Below are positions 46,607 through 55,391 of a stretch of 64,000 bases of DNA, piece by piece. The notes under the pieces were generated by a model. It had not been told where the DNA came from, made no database searches, and worked only from the letters and a program-made list of their open reading frames with translations. The stretch's first letter is position 1; every line of letters starts with the position of its first letter. The position numbers and the translations under genes were made by a program. Source of the DNA: Azophilus sp026709365. Its GTDB lineage: Bacteria; Pseudomonadota; Gammaproteobacteria; Pseudomonadales; Azotimanducaceae. The stretch spans positions 1-64,000 of the forward strand of contig OZ241345.1 in the NCBI GenBank assembly GCA_965200175.1, given 5' to 3'.

Positions 46607-47695
46607 CTAAACTCGGCTTACCAGCGTCAGCATGCACTCGGCGCACCAACGCGCCTTGTCCCAGATCATCTCTTTCCAGTCATCGAACTCCGGATACATG
46701 ACCCGTCTCAACTCCGACTTGATTGCCTTGCCTTTTGCGGAGTTGAAGTCACCGTGGGCGTGCAGCCAGTTGTCGGCACGATGCGCGCCTAGCACGTCTT
46801 CAGTAGAGTAGGTGCCGAATTCGCAGACGTACGCATAGGTCTGCTTGCCGGGCAACAGCCTATCCATCGCTAGGACGATCGGGCCTTGGGGATCGACCGG
46901 AAGGTCTTCATCGAACTCCTCGGAGATGGCGGTCGAGCGCATGACACCACCGAACGCATCATGCATGGACGCGAAGCGCGGATCCTCTTTCGGGTATCCG
47001 TGTACCAAGTAGGGCACACCGTATGGCCCGAGCCCCGTGTGGATGTCCAGCAGGCAGATCGCTCTCTGCTGGGCAAGGTGTCTCCTCAACCCTTCGGTCA
47101 TGGTTCGGTTCGACCAGCTCTCCTGAGTCCCGCCAAAGAACAGTCCATTGGGATCGATGCGTTGACCGCCCATCATCGCAGCCATGTAAGCGATCTTGCC
47201 GTGCCGCTCTTCGTAAGCGGCAAGCGTGGTGGCAGCTTGCGGGTCATCGAGGTCTTCGGGGGCCAAGGCATCTTGTAGCTCGGCATATCCGGGATTTCCG
47301 GGGAGCTCGGAGGAGAAGTCCACATAGTTGCGGTTGAGATCGATGTTTTCCGCGTCGGTCCGGCGCATCCACGCGAATCCGTATGGATTGTGCGCATGCA
47401 CCAGCAACAGGCGGTGACCGGAAAGGCGCGTGAACAAATCAGGCTCACTCATCAATCCCAGTTGGCACGCTGAACCACAGTAGCCCTCGGGGCCGTGGGT
47501 GCCGGAAACCACAACAATGGCAGCGTCGGCATCACCGGGCCCGAAAACTGCGAAGTCCATAGCGAGCTCCTCGCCTTCGGGGCCGCTTTCATTCAGAATC
47601 CGCGAGTCAATTTGAGCGTCGGCAGCACGGGCGGCATCCAGAAACCGCCGTCGTGCTTCAGTGTAGGTTTGGGAAAAAAGATCGACTGATTGCAT
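46607..47695 (-). CDS. M14-type zinc peptidase, DUF2817 family
   Basis: 362 aa. The zinc ligands fit an M14 carboxypeptidase fold: VVVSGTHGPEGYCGSACQLG (HxxE), LDIHTGLGPYGVPYL (third His) and the catalytic-Glu region AYVCEFGTYSTEDVL. RRTDAENIDLNRNYVDF supplies the substrate Arg/Asn. DUF2817 members are cytosolic and of unknown substrate. No signal peptide. It lies convergent to the MFS carrier (4-nt gap) and may hydrolyse an amide or peptide conjugate that the carrier brings in; this is inference. Confidence 0.87.
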   Translation of the reverse strand: MQSVDLFSQTYTEARRRFLDAARAADAQIDSRILNESGPEGEELAMDFAVFGPGDADAAIVVVSGTHGPEGYCGSACQLGLMSEPDLFTRLSGHRLLLVHAHNPYGFAWMRRTDAENIDLNRNYVDFSSELPGNPGYAELQDALAPEDLDDPQAATTLAAYEERHGKIAYMAAMMGGQRIDPNGLFFGGTQESWSNRTMTEGLRRHLAQQRAICLLDIHTGLGPYGVPYLVHGYPKEDPRFASMHDAFGGVMRSTAISEEFDEDLPVDPQGPIVLAMDRLLPGKQTYAYVCEFGTYSTEDVLGAHRADNWLHAHGDFNSAKGKAIKSELRRVMYPEFDDWKEMIWDKARWCAECMLTLVSRV

Positions 47696-47886
47696 GCTCG
47701 TCCCTTGCCGTGCCGGATGATCCTAGAGGCTCTCCGAACGTCTTTCGGGATGCAACAGGGACGGAAGGCATAGAATGCAAGATTGCCTAGTTGTACGTCC
47801 TTGCGCTAACACCCCCGGTGCAAAGGGGAAACGCCCGCTGCCCGATTTGACAAGACTTGGCCGACAACCCCATTGAGAATGGCCCC

Positions 47887-49068
47887 ATGACCGTGCCCGA
47901 TCTGGCCAGATACGGCTATTCCGAAGAGCACCAGCAGATCTACGACATGGTGTACCGGTACAGCCGCGAGCAACTGCACCCGCTGTGCGAGCGGATGGAC
48001 CGTGACGACTGGTTTCCGGAGGATCAGTACCGTTCGCTGGACGAGATCGGGCTGCTCGGCACGTCCGTGCCGGAACAGTACGGAGGCCAGGGGCTTGGGT
48101 TCATCGAGCAGTGCCTGATCACCGAAGCCCTGTCCTACTGGAACGCCAGCTTTGGCGCTGCGTGGATGGGCAGCGAAAGCATCTGTCTGCACAATATCGT
48201 GCGCAACGCCGACGATGCCGTTAAGGCGCGTTACCTGCCCGGCTTTTGTGACGGCAGCCTGATCGGCGCGTTGGGCTTGACCGAGCCCGGCGCGGGTTCC
48301 GATGCGCTGGGTTCGATGGCCACCTGCGCCGTGCGCGACGGCGATGACTTCGTCATCAACGGCCGCAAAATGTTCATTTCCTTGGGGCCGGTGGCGGATA
48401 TCGTCCTGCTGTACGCCAAGACAGCGCCGGAAAGGGGCGCCAAGGGCGTGTCCGCATTCGCCTTTGAGACCGAATCGCCCGGTTTTGAAGTGGCGCAGCA
48501 TCTGGACAAGATGGGCTGGCGCGGCGTTCCCACCGCCGAATTGGTGTTCCAGGACTGTCGCGTTCCGGCCTGCAATGTCATCGGCGGCGTCAACGGCGGC
48601 GTGGGCGTCGTGATGAGCGGCCTCAACATGGAACGGGTCATCCTCTGCTTTCACATGGTCGGCGTTGCTCAGCGCGCGCTGGACATCACGCTCGAGTACG
48701 CCAACGAACGCAAGCAGTTTGGGCAATCGATCGGTCGCTTCCAGTTGGTTCAAGGACTGCTGGCCGACATGTACACCGACCTGCAGTCGATGCGCGCCTT
48801 CAGCTATCAAGTGGCGAAGGAGGTCGCCGATCTCGAGATCGGGGGCGGTGGCCGGGGCGAGGCGCACATGCGCACTTCCGCGGTCATGCTGCATGCGGGC
48901 CGCTCGCTCATGCGCATCGTTGACAACGGCGTGCAGGTGCACGGCGGTGCCGGCTACATCCTCGATCTGGAGATCAACCGGCTTTACCGGGTGGGCAAGC
49001 TGATGGAGATCGGCGCCGGCACCAACCAGATCCGTCAGCTAATCATTGCTGAGGAACTGCTCAAGTAG
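47887..49068 (+). CDS. Acyl-CoA dehydrogenase, isovaleryl-CoA dehydrogenase-like
   Basis: 393 aa from the ATG at 47887 (GAGAAT upstream; an in-frame TTG at 47857 is the alternative). Motifs are IGALGLTEPGAGSDALGSM and DFVINGRKMFISLGP. The 'EGT' position is Gly (MEIGAGTNQIRQL), while the helix NMERVIL carries a Glu, as in isovaleryl-CoA dehydrogenase, where the base sits on that other helix. It thus probably oxidises a branched or aryl-substituted acyl-CoA. It is 10 nt before a molybdoenzyme gene, so the two are co-transcribed. Confidence 0.9.
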   Translation: MTVPDLARYGYSEEHQQIYDMVYRYSREQLHPLCERMDRDDWFPEDQYRSLDEIGLLGTSVPEQYGGQGLGFIEQCLITEALSYWNASFGAAWMGSESICLHNIVRNADDAVKARYLPGFCDGSLIGALGLTEPGAGSDALGSMATCAVRDGDDFVINGRKMFISLGPVADIVLLYAKTAPERGAKGVSAFAFETESPGFEVAQHLDKMGWRGVPTAELVFQDCRVPACNVIGGVNGGVGVVMSGLNMERVILCFHMVGVAQRALDITLEYANERKQFGQSIGRFQLVQGLLADMYTDLQSMRAFSYQVAKEVADLEIGGGGRGEAHMRTSAVMLHAGRSLMRIVDNGVQVHGGAGYILDLEINRLYRVGKLMEIGAGTNQIRQLIIAEELLK

Positions 49069-49078
49069 CCGAATCGAC

Positions 49079-51421
49079 ATGGTCGCGCCCGCGCAATTGA
49101 CGCCGACCAGCACGCACTGGGGCAACTACCTGCTGGAGAGCCGCAACGGCCGCGTCGCGGCGGTGCATCACTACGCGGCCGATCGAAACCCGACCTCAAT
49201 CGGCCAATCGCTGCTTGATGCTCAGGACGCCGCTTGCCGGGTGCCGGCGCCGATGGTGCGCCGAGGCTGGCTGCGGACGCGCGGGCAGGGGGATGGCGTT
49301 GGCCGTGGCCGTGAGCCCTTCGTGCCGGTCGATTGGGACATCGCCCTCGATCTGGCTGCCGACGCACTCCGGCAGGCCATCGAAACCGGCGGCAACGAAT
49401 CGATTTACGGCGGCTCCTATGGCTGGGCCAGCGCCGGCCGTTTTCATCATGCCCAAGGGCAGCTTAAGCGTTTCCTGAACCTGCTCGGCGGATTCGTGCA
49501 TTCCCGCACGTCGTACTCGGCTGGCGCGGCCGAGGTGATCGTTCCGCACATCCTAGGCACATCCTTTCAGAGCTTGATGGTGCAGGCGCCGACCATTGAC
49601 GACATCGCCAAGGAAACGGAAATGGTGGTGTGTTTCGGCGGCATCGCACTCAAGAACACGCAGGTGACGGACGGCGGCCTTGGCGCCCACTCCGCCAAGG
49701 ATCAACTCAAGCGGCTCATGGGGTCGAACACGCAATTCGTGAACATCTCGCCGCTCAAGGAGGACATGGCCGACTTCGTAGGCGCGGACTGGTGGGCGTG
49801 CCGGCCGAACACGGATGTGGCCATCATGCTCGGCCTGGCTCATACGCTTTACAGCGACGGTCTGCACGACCAAGCGTTCCTTGACCGATACTGCGTCGGC
49901 TTCGAACGGTTTGTCCCCTACCTGACCGGACGAACCGACGGGCAGGCGAAGGATGCCGATTGGGCGGCGGGCATTTCCGGGATTCCGGCCACCGACATCC
50001 GGGCGCTTGCCCGGCGCATGGCCGGTGTCCGCACGGTGCTGGGCATCAGTTGGTCGCTGCAACGGGCAGAGCACGGCGAACAGGCCTACTGGATGATCAC
50101 CCTGCTGGCGGCCATGCTGGGCCAGATCGGCCTCCCCGGCGGCGGCGTGGCCTATGGCTACGGCTCCGTCCACAACATCGGGTTCGCAGGTCGCCGGCAA
50201 CCAACCTTCCGCACCGCCGCCTTGGATCAGGGGAGGGCGCCAATAAATCGATTCATCCCGGTATCGCGCATCAGCGAAATGTTGGAGAGTCCGGGCAGCG
50301 CCTTCGACTACAACGGTGAGCGGCTGATCTACCCGGACATCAAGGTCATCCTGTGGGCGGGGGGCAACCCGTTCCACCACCATCAGGACCTCAACCGCCT
50401 GCGGTGCGCCTGGACCCGCCCGAAGGCGGTGATCGTCAGCGATCCGTTCTGGACCGCAACCGCTCGTCATGCGGACATCGTCTTTCCCTGCACCGTGCCC
50501 CTGGAGCGCAACGACTTCGCCGTCGGCAGGGCCGACTGCTTCATTAGCCCGATGCGCAAGGCCGCTAAACCACTTGGGGAATCCCGCAGCGACTTCGAGA
50601 TCTTCGCAGCACTTGCGGAACGCTTCGGCAAGACAGTCGCGTTCACCGAGGGCCGTGACGAGATGGCTTGGGTCGAAGCGCTATATGAAACGACGCGGGA
50701 GAATGCGGCTCGGGCGGACGTGACCCTGCCGCCGTTCGATCAGTTTTGGGCGGGCGAGCAGTTCTGCTTCGAGGATCAGTTAAACGAACGGGAGTTCCTG
50801 CTCGAAGCGTTCCGTCGGGATCCGGTCGTACACCCGCTGCGCACCCCTAGCGGCAGGATCGAACTCTTTTCGCAGACCATTGCATCCTTCGACTACCCGG
50901 ATTGCCCCGGTCATCCGACATGGTGCGACAAGCTCGAGTGGCTCGGCGGCGCACGAGCCCGCGACTACTCCCTGCACCTGATTTCCAACCAGCCGAAGAC
51001 CCGCCTGCACAGCCAGCTGGATCACGCCACGCCGAGCCGCAACGCCAAGCGCCAAGGGCGCGAGGTGGTGCGCATGAATCCCGCCGACGCCGCTGCGCGA
51101 GGCATCGAGGACGACATGATCGTGCGCGTTTTCAACGATCGGGGCGCCTGCCTTGCCTCAGCCCTGCTGTTTGACGGCATCCGGCCGAACGTGATCGAGT
51201 TGCCCACCGGGGCTTGGTTTGACCCGCTGGATCCAGTGGCTGACAACTCGCTTGAGGTGCATGGCAATCCCAACGTGCTGACCCGGGATGCCGGCACCTC
51301 CAAAATCGCCCAAGCACCGACAGCGCACAGTTGCCTAGTGGAGGTCGAGCGTTTCAGCGGTCCGCTGCCGGAGATCAAGGTTTTCCGGCAACCGGACCTG
51401 GAGCACCGCCAATTGCCATAA
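49079..51421 (+). CDS. BisC/TorA-type molybdopterin oxidoreductase
   Basis: 780 aa from the ATG at 49079. DMSO-reductase-family features are SIYGGSYGWASAGRFHHAQG (with the Mo-ligand Ser as in TorA/BisC), RFLNLLGGFVHSRTSYS, GNPFHHHQDLNRL and the end HLISNQPKTRLHSQLDH. No N-terminal 4Fe-4S Cys motif and no Tat signal are present, as in cytoplasmic BisC (biotin/methionine sulfoxide reductase). It may reduce an S- or N-oxide, or hydroxylate in reverse. Pairing with an acyl-CoA dehydrogenase is unusual. MoeB at 3422 could serve its cofactor. Confidence 0.9.
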   Translation: MVAPAQLTPTSTHWGNYLLESRNGRVAAVHHYAADRNPTSIGQSLLDAQDAACRVPAPMVRRGWLRTRGQGDGVGRGREPFVPVDWDIALDLAADALRQAIETGGNESIYGGSYGWASAGRFHHAQGQLKRFLNLLGGFVHSRTSYSAGAAEVIVPHILGTSFQSLMVQAPTIDDIAKETEMVVCFGGIALKNTQVTDGGLGAHSAKDQLKRLMGSNTQFVNISPLKEDMADFVGADWWACRPNTDVAIMLGLAHTLYSDGLHDQAFLDRYCVGFERFVPYLTGRTDGQAKDADWAAGISGIPATDIRALARRMAGVRTVLGISWSLQRAEHGEQAYWMITLLAAMLGQIGLPGGGVAYGYGSVHNIGFAGRRQPTFRTAALDQGRAPINRFIPVSRISEMLESPGSAFDYNGERLIYPDIKVILWAGGNPFHHHQDLNRLRCAWTRPKAVIVSDPFWTATARHADIVFPCTVPLERNDFAVGRADCFISPMRKAAKPLGESRSDFEIFAALAERFGKTVAFTEGRDEMAWVEALYETTRENAARADVTLPPFDQFWAGEQFCFEDQLNEREFLLEAFRRDPVVHPLRTPSGRIELFSQTIASFDYPDCPGHPTWCDKLEWLGGARARDYSLHLISNQPKTRLHSQLDHATPSRNAKRQGREVVRMNPADAAARGIEDDMIVRVFNDRGACLASALLFDGIRPNVIELPTGAWFDPLDPVADNSLEVHGNPNVLTRDAGTSKIAQAPTAHSCLVEVERFSGPLPEIKVFRQPDLEHRQLP

Positions 51422-51528
51422 TCGACTTCTACTGGGACGTCGGCACCACGAATACCTACTTCGCGCTGCAGCTCGTCCGGCCCATTGCCGAGAGGAATGG
51501 GGAGGAGATCGTGATGCACCCCATCTGA
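51412..51528 (+). pseudogene. Truncated 2-hydroxychromene-2-carboxylate isomerase-like (DsbA-fold) start
   Basis: Overlapping the molybdoenzyme stop, a frame reads IIDFYWDVGTTNTYFALQLV then RPIAERNGEEIVMHPI and stops at 51528. This is the N-terminus of the HCCA-isomerase/DsbA family ('IDFY.DVGS..TY.A...L'). Only about 38 residues of ~200 remain and no ATG precedes. The hicA stop lies 3 nt away, so insertion of the hicBA segment very likely removed the rest. HCCA isomerases act in aromatic catabolism, in line with the region. Confidence 0.65.
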
Positions 51529-51530
51529 AT

Positions 51531-51821
51531 TTACTTGACGAGCTTTAGGCGGCGCAAATCGTCTTCGTCCCAACCAATAGTGGCCAATAGCTGTTTTAGC
51601 AAATTGGCCCCCATTGTCTTCTTGGGGTGTGGGTGCAGCACAACTCGATTTTCGGCGGAAGGTCTTTCAGGGTGCCGGTAGGCGAGCGTGTTGGCTCCTT
51701 TCTTGCCGCGCAAACCTTTGTTTTTCTGGAGTTCCCAACCGTCCCGCTCCAAGGCGTTCTGAAGCTCTTTGGTAGTAATACCCTTTAACTGGCTCCATGT
51801 TTGGGATGTGTAGGGTACCAT
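51531..51821 (-). CDS. hicA: HicA-like mRNA interferase toxin
   Basis: 96 aa, slightly longer than usual HicA (~60-80). The core is TTKELQNALERDGWELQKNK, then YRHPERPSAENRVVLHPHPK with the active His region and GANLLKQLLATIGWDEDDL. The double-stranded-RNA-binding-like fold cleaves mRNA. Codon use is AT-richer than the flanks, which fits acquisition. The antitoxin gene lies 6 nt upstream. Confidence 0.82.
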   Translation of the reverse strand: MVPYTSQTWSQLKGITTKELQNALERDGWELQKNKGLRGKKGANTLAYRHPERPSAENRVVLHPHPKKTMGANLLKQLLATIGWDEDDLRRLKLVK

Positions 51822-51827
51822 GCCAGA

Positions 51828-52127
51828 TCAGATGGCAACAGCGACATCTCGGGTGACGTCGAGAACCGCTGGCGATGATTGGTGATGCTTCCCGTCAAAG
51901 AAATTCCTTTGCTCTTGTCGGCTGATGATATCAGGAGGGATTGGGTCGCCATGCCTCACCGACATTTCAATGTAGTCCTCAACGGCACACTGGGCGGCGT
52001 GGATGGCCGCCTCTTCTGTCTCCTCATGGACAAAGATGCACCCGATTTTCGGGCAAGTGACGGTAAAACTGTCATTGGATTCCTTAGTGATTTCAAACGC
52101 AACCTGAATTGTCACGATTTTGATCAT
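51828..52127 (-). CDS. hicB: HicB-like antitoxin
   Basis: 99 aa from the ATG at 52127, preceded by AGGAAGG. A partial RNase-H-like HicB fold: FEITKESNDSFTVTCPKIGC, then EETEEAAIHAAQCAVEDYIE and a C-terminal tail that is not an evident HTH/RHH domain. HicB occludes HicA and often represses its own promoter. Gene order antitoxin-toxin is opposite to classical hicAB but common. Confidence 0.75.
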   Translation of the reverse strand: MIKIVTIQVAFEITKESNDSFTVTCPKIGCIFVHEETEEAAIHAAQCAVEDYIEMSVRHGDPIPPDIISRQEQRNFFDGKHHQSSPAVLDVTRDVAVAI

Positions 52128-52141
52128 TTGGCTGCCTTCCT

Positions 52142-52171
52142 ACTGTATAACTGTACGGTGCTACTTGCACC
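52142..52171. promoter_or_regulatory. Repeats at the hicBA promoter
   Basis: Just upstream of hicB are a direct repeat ACTGTA (52142-52147 and 52150-52155) and an inverted repeat GGTGC/GCACC (52157-52171, 5-nt spacer). On the minus strand the first includes TTATAC, a good -10 element. Such repeats by the promoter are plausible antitoxin operators. The rest of 52172-52348 holds nothing I can name. Confidence 0.4.
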
Positions 52172-52348
52172 TAGTTGAGTTATCGCCACTTTTCTGTCTG
52201 CTGTGCCGCTTTGAAACAGACTCTAGCGAAAAATCTTTGATCCTCCAACCCCCCCAATACGTTGGGGTTGCGGTCTATCCTGCCGCAACGGACAACCTGA
52301 AATCGCATGAGAAAGTGCTCGTCGCCCTCCGCTTCTCGTCGGAATCGG

Positions 52349-52540
52349 CGCCCCGGAATCCAGCCCGTTGTCGGCGATGAGGTCTTCGTACCGCAGCCGC
52401 TTGCCTTCCGTCGCAAGCACAAGCCGCCCCATCTGGTCCGCCGTGCCCGCCTCCCGGAGGTCGTGGCGACCGGAGAACTCGTTGACGTAGCGATTGAGGT
52501 GCTTGGGCGACATCTTGTGGTAGATGCCGATGTTGCCGCG
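52349..52540 (-). mobile_element. Remnant of an IS1595/ISXO2-type transposase (3' end)
   Basis: The minus strand reads RGNIGIYHKMSPKHLNRYVN, then EFSGRHDLREAGTADQMGRL and LRYEDLIADNGLDSGA, the well-known C-terminal segment of ISXO2-like DDE transposases ('H..SPKHL.RYV.EF.GRHN.R..DT..QM', '..DLIADNGL.SGA'). It is preceded by a TAG and lacks the rest of the protein. Its presence marks past insertion activity between hicBA and the large helicase gene. Confidence 0.8.
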
Positions 52541-52577
52541 CTATTGAAGTCCTCGCCGAACAATCGATCCACTTAGG

Positions 52578-55391
52578 TCACCTCGGAACGCCGCGGTCGC
52601 GATGCGCGAGGGCCCGTTCAATATCGTCGAGCACCGCGGCTAGGCGGGTGCCGAGGTCCTCGGCGAGGAATCGAAGCACCAGGTAGCCGTTCTGCTGCAG
52701 CAAGGCATCCTTGCGCCGGTCGCGGCGGTAGACGTCCACATCGGCCAAGTGTTGTGGCCCATCCAGCTCAATCACGAGTCGGGCGTCGGCAGCGAGGAAG
52801 TCCACTTCCATATGGCCGCGTTCGCAAAACGGGATCGGCAACCGAGCGTTGAGCTCGAACCGACCGCGAGTGTCCCGCCGGTCCTGTAGGCGCCTGAACA
52901 GGAAGGCCTCGCTGGCGCTGCGCACTCGGTGCGGATCCGAGCGCTCCGCGCTCAGCTCATCGGCGAGTTGAAGGAAGAGGCCTGCGGCCTGCGCATCGAC
53001 GCCATCGCGAGCCAGCCTTGACACGCTGGGTTCGAATCGCCGCTTCCAATCGGCGCGCGCTGGCAACTCAATGTCAGCTGGCCAGCCCGGCAGGGCGCTG
53101 GCGGGCCGTTCGACGGTGTAGCCTTGGGCTTCGTAGGCGCGGCGGCGCTTCTCGAACATGCGGGCGAGCATCGGCTCGTCCAGGTCAGCGTAGTCGTAAA
53201 CGCGCACCTCACGCTTGCGCTCGTGCCGGCGGTGCAGGCGTCCAACGTACTGGGCGATGGTGCCTCGCCACGATACCGGCATGGTCAGGAACAGGGTGTC
53301 GAGGCGGGCTTGGTCGAAGCCCTCGCCGATGAACCGGCCAGTGGCCAGCACCACTTGCGACTCCGCGTTCTCCGCCATTCGCGCCAGCGACAGGGACAAA
53401 GCTCGCGGGCTCATTCCGCCGCGCAGCGAAACCACGTCCAGCCCAAGTTCGACTAGGCGGTTGGCCAGCCTGTCGAGGTGCTCCACCCGCTCCGTCAGCA
53501 CCAAGGGCGCCCGCCCGGCCTGGACGCTCTCCGCCACGTCTTGGCAAATCGCTGCATTGCGGTCGTCATCGGCCATCATCTGGCCACACAGGCGAGCGAA
53601 TTCGGTGCGCGGGTCGGCTTCCGAGTCCCCCGCCGCCCGAAACCCGGTGGGCCGCACCAGCACGCGGCGGGAAAACGGCTGCGGGCTGGCCGAGTTGCGG
53701 CGGTCGGCTCGATGCCGCACGGGACCGCAGTGCAGGCAAACGATCGGGTGATGGCCGTCCTTGCGCACCACCGTTGCCGTCAGTCCCGCGACGTACCGCG
53801 CCTTGGCGCGGCTCACCAACAGCTCGAAGCTGCGCGCCGGAACATGGTGGCACTCGTCCACAATCAGGAAACCGTAGTCGGCCACGCGGTCATCCACCTC
53901 GCCCTTCCTCGCCATGCTCTGCATCAGAACGACATCCACGGCCCCCGTGAGTTGCTTGCGTCGCCCGCTCAAGCGGCCGATGCCATCGTTGCCGATGTCC
54001 AGAAACTCCCCCAGCCGATCGATCCACTGCTGAAGCAATTGCTCGCGATGCACCACAACCAGCGTGTTGACGCCGCGTTGGGCGATCAGCCATGCCGCCA
54101 CCACTGTCTTGCCAAACGCCGTGGCGGCAGCCAGAACGCCGGTGTCGTGGGACAGCATGGCCCGCGCAGCGGCCTCCTGATCCGGGCGCAGTTCGCCTTG
54201 GAATGACGCCTTGAGCGGTTTGCCGACGAATCGACGATCCTCGATCACCGGCTCCACCCCCAAGCCCCCAAGCAAGCTCTCCACCTCCTCAAGACAGCCG
54301 CGCGGCAAGCCGAGATGCATGGGCCCGTTCTCCACGCAATCGATGATCCGCGGCTTTCCGTAGGTCGGCAGGCGCATGGCTTGGGCCCGGTGGAACTCCG
54401 GGTTCTGAAACGCGGCCAAGCGCATCAGCCTGGTGGCCAGCCCGGGCGGAAGGTCCGCCTTGGGGATGTAGATCCGGTCGGCCAGGACCAGCTCCAACGT
54501 CTCCGGCAGCGGCCCTGTCACCGGCGGGATCGACGGTCTGCGGGAGGGTGGCGCCAACCAAGGCGTCAGGGCGAATTCCTCGTCCTCGGCGACGCAGCGC
54601 ACGCCCAGCACCCGCCCCTGCCTCTCCGCGCTGCTGACGAGGGCTTCCATTTTGCGGACCGGCATCCGTTCAAGCGACGACAGGAATGCCCACTGATCTG
54701 GATGGGGGTTGAGATCGTTGTCCACGAAGACACTGTTGCCATCGCGGCGGGGGCCGCCCTGCAGCGGCAGGGCGATCAGGTTGCCAAAGCCGCCACGGGG
54801 CAGCGTGTCCTGGCTGGGAAAGAGTCGATCATAGGAGCCGAATCCAAGATCGGGGCGTTGATCCATGGCGTCGGTCAGCAGCATCGCGCCCAAACGACGC
54901 GCAAGGCCGGCGGAAGCCGCTTCGGTGAAGAAGATCCAAACATGACCGCCCGCTCCCGAACGGGAGCGTTCCAGCACGGCCGGGACCTGCCGATGGTTAG
55001 CCGCATTCAGGTAAGCCCTTGCGTCTGCGATCCAAGTGTCCCCGTCGAAGTCCGCCGCCAGAAAGTGGCAGGTTTCGTCAAGCAACATCGGATACACGCC
55101 CATCACGAAAGGCTTGCCGCCATCGTCCGCGCCCGACAGGTGCCAACGAATCACGTCGTCGCGTACCGCCAGAAAGCGACGATTGGGACACTCGGCGCAT
55201 TGGGTCCGCGGCTTGCCGCAAACTCCCGGCACCCACTCATTCCCGCAAGCGGGCGCGTAGCCTGACCGCCCGGCCCGGCTCTCGAAGCGTCGCGGATAGA
55301 CGTCCTCCCGCCCCCGGAACAGGGCCCGGAAGAGGGCGATTTTAAGGCTCGCGGACGACTTGCGATCAACGCCGCCGAATGTCGGCGTCAC
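52578..55391 (-). CDS. TOTE-type primase-helicase-nuclease protein
   Basis: 937 aa from a GTG at 55391 that overlaps the preceding stop (GTGA); an ATG at 55433 is the alternative. Order: KIALFRALFRGREDVYPRRF start, zinc-type Cys cluster (about 49-68), archaeo-eukaryotic primase core with DFDGD (about 115-119) and SRSGAGGHVWIFF (143-155). The SF2 helicase has Walker A AFGKT (425-429), DECH (512-515), GLTAT and QYVGRLHR. A C-terminal DUF559/Vsr-like nuclease has MEVDFL, VIELDGPQHL and YLVLRF. This layout matches the AEP-helicase-nuclease protein of TOTE conflict systems, thought to defend against invading DNA. Beside hicBA and an IS remnant. Confidence 0.85.
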   Translation of the reverse strand: MTPTFGGVDRKSSASLKIALFRALFRGREDVYPRRFESRAGRSGYAPACGNEWVPGVCGKPRTQCAECPNRRFLAVRDDVIRWHLSGADDGGKPFVMGVYPMLLDETCHFLAADFDGDTWIADARAYLNAANHRQVPAVLERSRSGAGGHVWIFFTEAASAGLARRLGAMLLTDAMDQRPDLGFGSYDRLFPSQDTLPRGGFGNLIALPLQGGPRRDGNSVFVDNDLNPHPDQWAFLSSLERMPVRKMEALVSSAERQGRVLGVRCVAEDEEFALTPWLAPPSRRPSIPPVTGPLPETLELVLADRIYIPKADLPPGLATRLMRLAAFQNPEFHRAQAMRLPTYGKPRIIDCVENGPMHLGLPRGCLEEVESLLGGLGVEPVIEDRRFVGKPLKASFQGELRPDQEAAARAMLSHDTGVLAAATAFGKTVVAAWLIAQRGVNTLVVVHREQLLQQWIDRLGEFLDIGNDGIGRLSGRRKQLTGAVDVVLMQSMARKGEVDDRVADYGFLIVDECHHVPARSFELLVSRAKARYVAGLTATVVRKDGHHPIVCLHCGPVRHRADRRNSASPQPFSRRVLVRPTGFRAAGDSEADPRTEFARLCGQMMADDDRNAAICQDVAESVQAGRAPLVLTERVEHLDRLANRLVELGLDVVSLRGGMSPRALSLSLARMAENAESQVVLATGRFIGEGFDQARLDTLFLTMPVSWRGTIAQYVGRLHRRHERKREVRVYDYADLDEPMLARMFEKRRRAYEAQGYTVERPASALPGWPADIELPARADWKRRFEPSVSRLARDGVDAQAAGLFLQLADELSAERSDPHRVRSASEAFLFRRLQDRRDTRGRFELNARLPIPFCERGHMEVDFLAADARLVIELDGPQHLADVDVYRRDRRKDALLQQNGYLVLRFLAEDLGTRLAAVLDDIERALAHRDRGVPR

